Positions 1-7,916 of a DNA stretch of 64,000 nucleotides are shown one piece after another. A model generated the notes under the pieces. That model made no database searches and was not told the origin of the DNA. It saw nothing but the letters and a program-made list of their open reading frames with translations. The stretch is taken from the NCBI RefSeq assembly GCF_032854445.1, contig NC_088300.1, forward strand, positions 20,503,608-20,567,607, read 5' to 3'. Source of the stretch: Liolophura sinensis. Lineage: Eukaryota > Mollusca > Polyplacophora > Chitonida > Chitonidae. A program made the position numbers and the translations under genes. Numbering within the stretch: position 1 is the stretch's first letter; the number at the start of each line of letters is the position of its first letter.

Positions 1-109
1 CAGTGCAAACAAATCACTGAGAGAACTTTTACAATTACTGTTGGCATGTTTTAAAGTTTTGTGATTTTCCAATAAAATATAGGCCTACTCAATTTTTACT
101 TCTGCCTTC
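1..109 (+). mobile_element. 3' tail of an upstream Tx1-type LINE copy
   Basis: The stretch from about 30 to 109 resembles the 3' end of the LINE copy that ends at 15290: both have an ACTATTGCTGTTG-like stretch, then TTTGTGATTTT, an A/T-rich part, and a CTTCTGC(C/T)TTC end. It abuts the 5S sequence at 110 with no spacer. Bases 3-26 resemble 247-271, the leader just behind the 5S, so this copy seems to join leader directly to tail with the coding part missing. No coding sequence is visible. Confidence 0.55.
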
Positions 110-229
110 GCCTACGGCCATATCACGTTGAAAACACCGGTTCTCGTCCGATCACCCAAGTTAAGCAACGTCGAGCTTGGTCAGTACTTGGATGGGTGAC
201 TGCCTGGGAACACCGAGTCCTGTAGGCTC
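110..229 (+). rRNA. 5S ribosomal RNA sequence (gene or LINE-associated copy)
   Basis: About 119-120 nt colinear with animal 5S rRNA: it starts GCCTACGGCCATATCACG, contains GAAAACACCGGTTCTCGTCC, AAGTTAAGCAACGTCGAGC (box A region) and GGATGGGTGACTGCCTGG (box C), and closes with TGTAGGCT. A T5 run at 235-239 could end RNA polymerase III transcription. Several bases differ from the usual form (CCCAAG for CCGAAG, GAGCTTGG for GGGCCCGG), so it may be a diverged or pseudogenic copy. It is followed at once by the LINE leader, which fits a 5S-targeted element. Confidence 0.85.
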
Positions 230-234
230 TTGTC

Positions 235-239
235 TTTTT
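235..239 (+). terminator. T5 run after 5S, candidate Pol III terminator
   Basis: Five T residues lie six bases past the end of the 5S sequence, where Pol III 5S genes normally terminate. The call rests on position and composition alone. Confidence 0.4.
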
Positions 240-1249
240 GCTTTGAGTGCAAGCAAATCACTGAGGAGAGAGTAACTTGGTGTCCTGAGAGTGCAGACGT
301 GTTTTACAAGCTCCTGGCAAATACTGAGTACAACAACAACGTGAGGAATTTCTTTCGGGGCAGCTGCAGTGTGCCGGAATTGTACTGAGCTTGTTGCAGG
401 TAAAGATTGTTTTGGGTGTAGCCCTAATTCTGTAAGGATGTCGAAACCTGTGTCGTACAACCCTGCAACGAAACCTGATCGAACCTTGTCGGTAGCGATT
501 TCCACGCAGAGTAATGCCAGTTTTTCTAGCGCTGTTCAGAGAGACTTTTTTGGTGTGTTGTCTGACTTGATTGACATAAAGGCAGAATTAGTCAGCTTCC
601 AGAAGAATTATTTGAAAAAAATGTTCTACGTTCGTGTGGCCACCCAGCCTGCTCATAACAGGTTGTTGAGTAAAGGGAATTTTGTTATGGGCAATACTAT
701 GTGGAGCATTGTGCCGGCGAGCTCGATCTACATGAATTTAACTGTGCACTGGGCCCCGGACGAAATGTCCGATGACATAATAGCGGCGGCGTTACAGCCT
801 TACGGGACATGCTTCAGTGTAAACAAACCTAAGTTTTCCCAAGTTGAGATCGCTCATGTAAGGAGAGGCATACGAGTGTACAGGTTTCGGTGCCATAAGA
901 CCAGGTACGTGCCGAACTTTAAAAGTTTTTGTTGTTCGCATGGAACATAACGGCGATCAGGAGGGCGAGGTAGATGTGGAGGGGGAGTCCGTTACCAGTG
1001 AGTCCGAGGGGGGAGAGGAGGAGGGGGACAGTGTTGGCACTGACTCGGCTGAAAGCTTATCCGACGAGGACGGTGAGCGAGAAGGCTGTCTGATAGCGGC
1101 AGGCAGAGAGACTGAGGCAGAGCAGGAGGTAGTGCAGGCTGACTGCACCGTGGCGTTCACCGAAGCTGGGGTAAGTGAAGTTTGTTTTCTGCAGTCAGGA
1201 CCGGAACAGAAAAAGCGAAAACTGGAGGAACGTGATGCACTTACTAGTG
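240..1249 (+). mobile_element. Tx1-type LINE copy 1, left part (leader and ORF1)
   Basis: This is the 5' portion of a non-LTR retrotransposon that continues at 7917 after the LTR element inserted between. It holds a leader of about 130 bases and ORF1. Its right break is at the LTR boundary (1249/1250). Relative to LINE copy 2, roughly 200 bases between ORF1 and ORF2 are absent, so material was probably lost at the junction. Confidence 0.7.
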
Positions 1250-1262
1250 TGTTACGGTATTG
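369..1262 (+). pseudogene. LINE ORF1 protein (RNA-binding), frameshifted and interrupted
   Basis: Two overlapping frames (369-950, then 940-1262). The first encodes about 193 residues of Tx1-type ORF1 character: FYVRVATQPAHNRLL, then a segment ending HVRRGIRVYRFRCHKTRYVPN, which in this family precedes the CCHC knuckles. The knuckles are absent here. The second frame is very acidic (Glu/Asp/Ser-rich) and ends in a Lys/Arg patch (KKRKLEE) that reappears as QQRKAKLEK in LINE copy 2. The frame change near 940 and the missing zinc fingers indicate decay or internal deletion. The last four codons come from the LTR inserted at 1250. ORF1 proteins coat element RNA in the cytoplasm. Confidence 0.6.
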
Positions 1263-2249
1263 AAAACAGCAACAGAAAACAGACTCAGTGACTCAATATT
1301 ACAATGTAAACAATGCTTTATATATAAAATGAGACGTATAGTTTTACAGACAGTTCAACAACAACAACATAAAAAACATACATATCAGTATTACCGGTCT
1401 TTAAAAGTTTCCAGTTCACCTTTTCATCCCAAGGAACGTGTTCCAGGAGATCCAACGTAAAGACCATGGGATAAACACACAAGTCACAAATTGTCCTAGA
1501 CAGGTACTTCGCCAGGATAGCGAACGCGAACACAGTACACAGGTTACACAGAACTGGAACAGTCAAGCCTTTGAATGACGTCACACCCGCAGAGCACAAC
1601 ACAGGCTAAATACAGGCATGGAGGTATAATCCACTTTAGATCAGTCACAGCTCCCGCAGAAGCTCACAAACGAGCCGTTCAGAGACGTAGAGTAATGTCA
1701 CCTTGTGGCAGAACGAACGTCCTTTGCAAAACTGAAAACTTCAGTTTAGAGTCCTTGACGACCTTGTCGGTCAGGTGAGGTCAGCGTGTTAAACAAATTA
1801 CACAGTCAACACTGTATAATCATAATAAAGATCCGAACACCAATAAACGTGACTTCCGCAGAAATTCACATAAACCAGACATCAGTACAACTGTGGTACA
1901 CAAACGGTGCCGGCCTAAAAATCTGTCCTCCCAAATGAAACTGGCATCACCAGCTCATATAAATACAATGGACTCGATACGAGAGCGTCGCACACTCTCC
2001 TCGCTCCCAGTGGATGCAGCAAAATACCTCCCCTCTGCACAGAAAACGGCTGATATACGTGCCAGGTGGATTCAACTATTTTTAAACACAGAGCTTAACA
2101 GCCAATGAACAGCCAGTTAAAAAAACAGAGCATAGAACAAGGTGCTTTCGGCCAGGTCCGCGCTGTACATATATAACAGGGCCTGTTATGCTTTCACAAA
2201 GGTCCGCAGACTAACAGTACATGAAGACGTTAAATAGTCATACATAACA
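1250..2249 (-). repeat. 3' LTR, complete, 1000 bp
   Basis: It starts TGTTACGG on the plus strand and ends ATAACA, giving TG...CA ends. The inner edge is set by a polypurine tract (TGAAGGGTGGGGG on the minus strand, 2262-2250) immediately before TGTTATG. The first 611 bp on the plus strand recur at 7297-7916. A CRE palindrome TGACGTCA lies at 1576-1583. Confidence 0.9.
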
Positions 2250-2262
2250 CCCCCACCCTTCA
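2250..2262 (-). other. Polypurine tract (plus-strand primer site)
   Basis: The minus strand reads TGAAGGGTGGGGG directly before the 3' LTR start TGTTATG. Position and composition match the second-strand primer of LTR retroelements, and they define the true 3' LTR boundary. Confidence 0.75.
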
Positions 2263-2364
2263 GGGAAAGAAAGTTTTTGCATAAAACTTTCTTTAACATA
2301 TTCATAATTATGAATAATAATAACGTTTACCACAGTCTTTAAAAACAAAGCTGCAGAAAACCAA

Positions 2365-5300
2365 CTAGACACGTGACAAACAATCAGCAATCACATTATC
2401 TTTCCCTTTTATGTGTCTAATCTCTAGATTAAATTCTTGCAAAAGCAAACTCCACCGTAACAATCTTCGGTTTTTACCTTTTAGTTTGTGCAAGAAGGTT
2501 AAGGGATTGTGATCTGTATACACAACAATGGGGTAACTTGACGAAGTCACATATATTTCAAAATGCTGTAATGCTAGAATCAAGGACAGACATTCCTTTT
2601 CTATTGTTGAATAATTTCTCTGGCACTTGTCAAATTTGCGAGAAAAAAAACATACAGGGTGATCAACGTGATCTGTTTCATTTTCTTGTAACAAAACTGC
2701 CCCAGCAGATATATCACTAGCATCAACAGCTAGCTTAAATGGTAAATTAAAATCAGGTGCTACAAGTATGGGGCCGCTGCTTAGCATGGCCTTTAATCTA
2801 TCAAAAGATCTCTGACACTCAATGGACCACAAGAATTTAGCACCTTTCTTTAACAGCTGAGTTAATGGCTCACTAACAAATGAAAAGTTCCTACAGAACT
2901 TTCGATAATAACCTGCCATGCCAAAAAAACGCTTTAACTCTCTCTTACAACTTGGCACTGGAAAACAAGAGAAAGCACTGATTTTAGAATTAACAGGTTT
3001 TACCTGACCCTGTCCGACAACATGCCCTAGATATGTGACAAAAGCACAACCAAACTCACACTTGGCCAAATTTACTGTAAGATTGGCTTGGGACAGTCTC
3101 GCAAATAATGCCTCCATGATATTTAAATGTTCCTCCCAAGTGTCACTGAATATAATTACATCGTCGATGTAAACACGACACCCTTTAAGGCCTGATGTAA
3201 CGTTGTTCACAAGTCGTTGAAAGGTGGCAGGGCTGTTCTTCATCCCAAAGGGCATGACTTTGTACTGGTATAAACCATCTGGGGTAGCAAACGCTGACAC
3301 CTCACGAGCACGCTGCGTGAGCGGTACTTGCCAAAATCCTTTCAATAGGTCAAACTTGGAGACAACGTTGGACTTTCCCACGGCATCGATACAGTCGTCG
3401 ATCCTTGGAATGGGAAAGTTGTCTGCTTTAGTGACGGCATTCACTTTGCGATAGTCTGTACACATACGGTACGTCCCATCTGGTTTTGGCACAAGAATAC
3501 AAGGTGAACTCCAGTTACTGTTACTGGGCTCGACCAGATCATTTTCCAGTAAATACTGAACTTCTTTTCTCAAGTATTCAGTTTTAGTTGGGTTCAGTCT
3601 GTATGGGTGCTGTTTAATTGGCTTGGAATCTCCAACTTCAACATCATGGTAGATGGATTCAGTCCTGGTTGGAACATCAGGGAACAAATGTTCATATCGA
3701 CGAACCAAATCCTTCAACTGCTGGCGTTGCTGATATTCCAGATGACCCAACACAGAATCAATGTTCTCAAGAATACTTGAATTCTGGAGTTTGGCTGACC
3801 GGAACCTTAAGTCAAAATCTTGATCAACCCTAACAGCTGAATCAGGGCATAAGTTAGAGGTAACAACTCCACTAGGATGTACAACATTGAGATCAGTGCT
3901 ATCTCTGTCTACATGTGGCTTTAACATGTTAATGTGACAAAGTTGTCTAGATTTGCGCCGATCAGGAGTGAAAATAACATAATTAAGATCACTTAGCCTC
4001 TTGTCTACTACATAAGGTCCAAAATAACGAGCTTCAAGTGGCTTACCACTAACTGGAAGTAAGGCCAGTACTTTCTGACCAACTTCAAATCTGCGTCTTA
4101 CTGTCTCTTTGTCATTCTTAGTTTTCATACTCTTCTGAGAAGCTGTAAGATTCTCTCTGGCTAACTCACATACTCTGTTGAGCTTAGTACGAAAACTTGA
4201 CACATACTGTAATAGGTTAACATTGTCACTATCACCAGACACAAACTTTTCCTTGAACAACTGTAGTAGACCACGCACAGTATGACCAAACACAAGCTCA
4301 AATGGACTAAATCTAAGTGACTCTTGTACAGACTCTCTTACAGCAAACATTAACAAAGGTACACCCTCGTCCCAATCTTTCCCTGTCTCAAAGCAGTAAG
4401 TTCTTATCATACTTTTCAGTGTCTGATGGAATCTCTCTAGTGCTCCTTGACTTTGTAGGTGATAAGCTGAGGATTTATACTGGCTAATACCTAGCTCATG
4501 CATAACTTGTTGGAACACACCAGACATGAAATTTGAACCCTGGTCTGACTGTACTGACTTAGGCAGACCAAACATGGTGAAGAACTTAACTAAAGCCTTA
4601 ATTACAGTCTTGGCAGTAATATTCCTTAGCGGAATTGCCTCACGGAAACGAGTTGAAGTACACATTATGGTTAACATATACTGATTTCCAGACTTTGTCT
4701 TAGGTAGCGGACCAACACAATCTATTAAGATTCTACTGAATGGCTCACCAATTGCAGGAATAGGCCTCAAGGCTGCCTTGGGGATTGTCTGGTTAGGTTT
4801 CCCCACTAACTGACATGCATGACAAGACCTGCAAAATTCAGTAACATCTTTCCTTATTCCTGGCCAATAAAAATGACTGAGAATCTTATGATAGGTCTTA
4901 TTAACACCTAAATGACCTGCTAACGGCGTTTCATGCGCTATAGTCAGTATGTCTTTACGATAAGACTTGGGCACAACTACCTGATGCTTAACTGCCCATT
5001 CATCCTCCAACGAAACATCGGGAGGTCTCCACTGCCGCATCAATATGCCAGACTTGACATAGTAGTAGCATGGGTCAGGTAAAGATTCACCATCTTTAGC
5101 TGCATCATTAAACAAGCAAGAAATACTTGGATCACTGTGTTGTTCAGCAATCAACTCAGTCCTACAAAATGGCTGATCACCACTAACAAAATTAGTATCT
5201 ACTTCCTGCTGGCTGTCTAATTTGGAAGAATCTCCATCCAACATGTTGTTGAGAAAAGTCTCACTCAAATCAACAGTACTACCCTGGTCTGTACTGACTT

Positions 5301-6297
5301 TTCTAGACATAGCTCTTGTAACAACACAGGACGGATATAAACCCGCTATCTCGCTTTCAACTGGCTCTGTGACTGAATTCAGAGAAGGCTTATCAACCAT
5401 TAAGGGATCAACAGTAACTTTATCATGTGCCAAGTCATTTCCCAACAACAAATGAATACCCTCAAAAGGTAATGAAGGCTTAATGCCTACCCTGACAGGT
5501 CCAGATATCAAATCTGATGACAAATAAATATCATGAAGGGGAACACTGACAAAGTCACTAGACTCTACACCTCTAATAAGGGCACGAACCCCAGAGTATG
5601 ACTCTTCAGAAAAGGGCAGAGTATTCATCAACAACAGAGTCTGAGATGCCCCAGTATCCCTTAATATCTTTATAGGGGTAGCACAAGACATGTCGCTTCT
5701 AAGCGACACTGAACCAGAATTGATAAACGGAGCGAAGCTATCCATAGAGCATTTGGGAATCTTATCCAATCCCGTATCAGCTAACTCAGATCTGCTTTTA
5801 ACTGCTGATGTAACTTCCGGCAATGTTTTGTGCATTGCAACACAAAGACCTGTGGGCTTAGACTCATTCTGAGCTTCCCGTATCCTTTTCAACTTGTAAC
5901 ATTCACTCATCACGTGACCTACCCGCTTGCAAAAATTACAAGTGACCCTATTTCGAGGACTACCATTCCAATCTGAACTACGTGAACCATGAGCTGTAGA
6001 ACCATTGGAGCCTGGTGTAGAACTCTTCTGTATAGAGCTACCTCTACCTGTTGCATGTGACTGGGTATTTCTACGTATAAATGAATTAAATGGCTTACCC
6101 GTGTATGTAACCTTACGTGTCAAGGAATAATCATCAGCTAAACTGGCTGCCTCTTCAAGTGTACTCGCCTTCTGCTCATCAACGAACACCTTTACATAAT
6201 TATGAATACAACGCTTGAACTCTTCTACCAGCACGAGCTGACGCAAACTTTCAAAATCCCTGCCTATTTTCTTGGCTGTACACCAGCGATCAAACAA
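2365..6297 (-). CDS. pol: pol polyprotein: zinc knuckle, protease, integrase, RT, RNase H
   Basis: An open frame of 1310 codons; the first in-frame ATG is at 6297, but the protein is probably entered by frameshift from gag upstream. Visible in order: end of capsid; CCHC knuckle C120-C123-H128-C133; aspartic protease D214-T-G-A; integrase zinc module H455/H462 and C492/C495; integrase catalytic D526, D585, E621 with exactly 35 residues between the last two; GPY module G760-P-Y; reverse transcriptase D983 and YIDD 1043-1046; RNase H D1192, E1233, D1262. All catalytic residues are present and no stop interrupts the frame. Integrase lies about 320 residues before RT, the order known from GmrI-type Ty3/Gypsy elements. 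The enzymes copy the RNA genome and insert the cDNA. Confidence 0.95.
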   Translation of the reverse strand: MFDRWCTAKKIGRDFESLRQLVLVEEFKRCIHNYVKVFVDEQKASTLEEAASLADDYSLTRKVTYTGKPFNSFIRRNTQSHATGRGSSIQKSSTPGSNGSTAHGSRSSDWNGSPRNRVTCNFCKRVGHVMSECYKLKRIREAQNESKPTGLCVAMHKTLPEVTSAVKSRSELADTGLDKIPKCSMDSFAPFINSGSVSLRSDMSCATPIKILRDTGASQTLLLMNTLPFSEESYSGVRALIRGVESSDFVSVPLHDIYLSSDLISGPVRVGIKPSLPFEGIHLLLGNDLAHDKVTVDPLMVDKPSLNSVTEPVESEIAGLYPSCVVTRAMSRKVSTDQGSTVDLSETFLNNMLDGDSSKLDSQQEVDTNFVSGDQPFCRTELIAEQHSDPSISCLFNDAAKDGESLPDPCYYYVKSGILMRQWRPPDVSLEDEWAVKHQVVVPKSYRKDILTIAHETPLAGHLGVNKTYHKILSHFYWPGIRKDVTEFCRSCHACQLVGKPNQTIPKAALRPIPAIGEPFSRILIDCVGPLPKTKSGNQYMLTIMCTSTRFREAIPLRNITAKTVIKALVKFFTMFGLPKSVQSDQGSNFMSGVFQQVMHELGISQYKSSAYHLQSQGALERFHQTLKSMIRTYCFETGKDWDEGVPLLMFAVRESVQESLRFSPFELVFGHTVRGLLQLFKEKFVSGDSDNVNLLQYVSSFRTKLNRVCELARENLTASQKSMKTKNDKETVRRRFEVGQKVLALLPVSGKPLEARYFGPYVVDKRLSDLNYVIFTPDRRKSRQLCHINMLKPHVDRDSTDLNVVHPSGVVTSNLCPDSAVRVDQDFDLRFRSAKLQNSSILENIDSVLGHLEYQQRQQLKDLVRRYEHLFPDVPTRTESIYHDVEVGDSKPIKQHPYRLNPTKTEYLRKEVQYLLENDLVEPSNSNWSSPCILVPKPDGTYRMCTDYRKVNAVTKADNFPIPRIDDCIDAVGKSNVVSKFDLLKGFWQVPLTQRAREVSAFATPDGLYQYKVMPFGMKNSPATFQRLVNNVTSGLKGCRVYIDDVIIFSDTWEEHLNIMEALFARLSQANLTVNLAKCEFGCAFVTYLGHVVGQGQVKPVNSKISAFSCFPVPSCKRELKRFFGMAGYYRKFCRNFSFVSEPLTQLLKKGAKFLWSIECQRSFDRLKAMLSSGPILVAPDFNLPFKLAVDASDISAGAVLLQENETDHVDHPVCFFSRKFDKCQRNYSTIEKECLSLILALQHFEIYVTSSSYPIVVYTDHNPLTFLHKLKGKNRRLLRWSLLLQEFNLEIRHIKGKDNVIADCLSRV

Positions 6298-7167
6298 CTG
6301 CTCCTTAGCTCGACCAAACTCAACGTATGTCTGATCTCTACCTTTTTCATAGTTACGAAATTTCGGCGGTAAGCTTCAGGCACCAATTCATAACCCTTCA
6401 AAATTACCTCTTTCACATAGTCATAATTGGAAGCATTCTCTACACTTAACTGAGTGTAAATTTCCCTGGCCTTTCCAATTAGCACACTCTGTAATAACAT
6501 AGTCCAGAACTCTTTGGGCCACTTCAAACTATTTGCAATTTTTTCAAAATGCAGAAAATATTTATCCACCTCTTTTTCCTGAAAGGATGGAACTAACCGA
6601 ATGTATTTGGTCACATCAAATCCTGCATCCTGTCTACCGGAAGGACCCGGTTTCCCATCTCTCTCTACCTCTAACTTTTTCATTTGGAACTCCAATTCTC
6701 TTTCCCTCTCTCTTTCTTGCCTCTCTCTCTCCTCTCTCTGCACTTCCCTCTCTCTCTCTTTTTCCTCTCTCTGCACTTCCCTCTCTCTCTCTTTCCTCTC
6801 TCTGCACTTCCCTCTCTCTTTCTTTCTCTCTTTCCTCTTTCTCCATTTTCAACTTTTCTATCTCATGTTCCCTCTCTTTCTCTCTTTCCTCTTTCTCCAA
6901 TCTCAACTTTTCTAACTCTAACTGCTTAAACTTAAGCTCGGCATCAGACTGACTCTCGAACTCATACTCAGATAATGCAGAACTATCAAACTTCCCTATC
7001 TCCACTAAATGTTTAAACAAAGTATGCTGCATATCTCTTTTCCTCCATGAAGACTTTATGGACAAACCTAAAAATGTCCCTAACTTAACCAAGTCTTCCT
7101 TCTTTAAACTCTCAAAAACATCCTGATCGGGCGCATTAACAAACTGTTTAGGATCAAAATCTCCCAT
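6264..7167 (-). CDS. gag: gag polyprotein of the GmrI-like element, in two frames
   Basis: The start ATG is at 7167 (MGDFDPKQFVNAPDQ...). An N-terminal segment with a SAP-like helix pair (EDLVKLGTFLGL) runs into a Glu/Arg-rich coiled coil (EKEREHEIEKLKMEKEE...). Near 6770-6805 the frame changes inside a CT-rich tandem repeat, and the capsid part continues in the next frame (DVTKYIRLVPSFQEKEVDKYF, ILKGYELVPEAYR). At 6363-6357 it meets an AAATTTC heptamer, after which the conserved capsid sequence continues in the -1 frame, that is, the pol frame. If unshifted, this frame ends at 6264. The zinc knuckle is encoded in the pol frame. Gag forms the cytoplasmic particle. Both frame changes could be mutations, but the second has the form of a programmed slip site. 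Confidence 0.75.
6739..6812 (-). repeat. In-gene tandem repeat within gag coiled coil
   Basis: TGCACTTCCC recurs at 6739, 6772 and 6803 (spacings 33 and 31) inside a CT-rich tract, encoding REVQREE-like units. The 31-nt unit is not a multiple of three and accounts for the first gag frame change. Confidence 0.7.
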
Positions 7168-7273
7168 TGTAAATATTTAGCCACTGAATCATTCACCGTT
7201 AAAATTAAGCAATCGCTTCTCACTTGTGTTTAACTTCAAATATCCGGTGCAAAACCAAAGGGAAACAATCAGA

Positions 7274-7291
7274 TCCCGGACAGGCCCCCCA
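7274..7291 (-). other. Candidate tRNA primer-binding site
   Basis: Five bases inside the 5' LTR, the minus strand reads TGGGGGGCCTGTCCGGGA. The TGG start is what a PBS pairing with a tRNA CCA end would show. I cannot name the tRNA. Confidence 0.45.
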
Positions 7292-7296
7292 ATTTC

Positions 7297-7916
7297 TGTT
7301 ACGGTATTGAAAACAGCAACAGAAAACAGACTCAGTGACTCAATATTACAATGTAAACAATGCTTTATATATAAAATGAGACGTACAGTTTTACAGACAG
7401 TTCAACAACAACAACATAAAAAACATACATATCAGTATTACCGGTCTTTAAAAGTTTCCAGTTCACCTTTTCATCCCAAGGAACGTGTTCCAGGAGATCC
7501 AACGTAAAGACCATGGGATAAACACACAATTCACACAAGTCACAAATTGTCCTAGACAGGTACTTCGCCAGGATAGCGAACGCGAACACAGTACACAGGT
7601 TACACAGAACTGGAACAGTCAAGCCTTTGAATGACGTCACACCCGCAGAGCACAACACAGGCTAAATACAGGCATGGAGGTATAATCCACTTTAGATCAG
7701 TCACAGCTCCCGCAGAAGCTCACAAACGAGCCGTTCAGAGACGTAGAGTAATGTCACCTTGTGGCAGAACGAACGTCCTTTGCAAAACTGAAAACTTCAG
7801 TTTAGAGTCCTTGACGACCTTGTCGGTCAGGTGAGGTCAGCGTGTTAAACAAATTACACAGTCAACACTGTATAATCATAATAAAGATCCGAACACAAAT
7901 AAACGTGACTTCCGCA
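7297..7916 (-). repeat. 5' LTR, truncated (lacks 389 bp of U3 side)
   Basis: A 620-bp copy of 1250-1860 with an extra 9 nt (the ACACAA-type stretch near 7528-7540) and two substitutions. It stops at 7916 and LINE ORF2 upstream sequence follows. The part equivalent to 1861-2249, which would carry the start of U3 in element orientation, is missing. TGACGTCA is at 7632-7639. Loss of U3 would remove the element's own promoter. Confidence 0.88.

Larger units (their letters stand above)
1250..7916 (-). mobile_element. GmrI-like Ty3/Gypsy LTR retrotransposon (integrase before reverse transcriptase)
   Basis: Element on the minus strand: 5' LTR remnant 7916-7297, primer-binding region about 7291-7274, gag 7167-6264, pol 6297-2365, polypurine tract 2262-2250, 3' LTR 2249-1250. 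It is inserted in LINE copy 1. Over their shared 611/620 bp the LTRs differ only by two substitutions and one 9-nt indel, so the insertion is recent. The 5' LTR lacks its outer 389 bp (the U3 side), so no target duplication can be read. The pol domain order PR-IN-RT-RNaseH is that of GmrI-type elements, not the usual PR-RT-RNaseH-IN of Ty3/Gypsy. Confidence 0.92.

Noticed and set aside
1318..1602. Small protein encoded in the LTR on the minus strand (also at 7365-7658)
   Set aside because: Present in both LTRs only because the LTRs are near-identical. No recognised motif.
1861..2249. Unique non-LTR sequence between the 3' LTR and pol
   Set aside because: First taken as internal because it is missing at the right end. 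The polypurine tract at 2250-2262 and the TG...CA ends show that it belongs to the 3' LTR and was lost from the 5' LTR.
6533..6952. Ser/Leu-rich open frames on the plus strand
   Set aside because: They are the antisense of the Glu/Arg-rich gag coiled coil, a pure composition effect of the CT-rich repeat.
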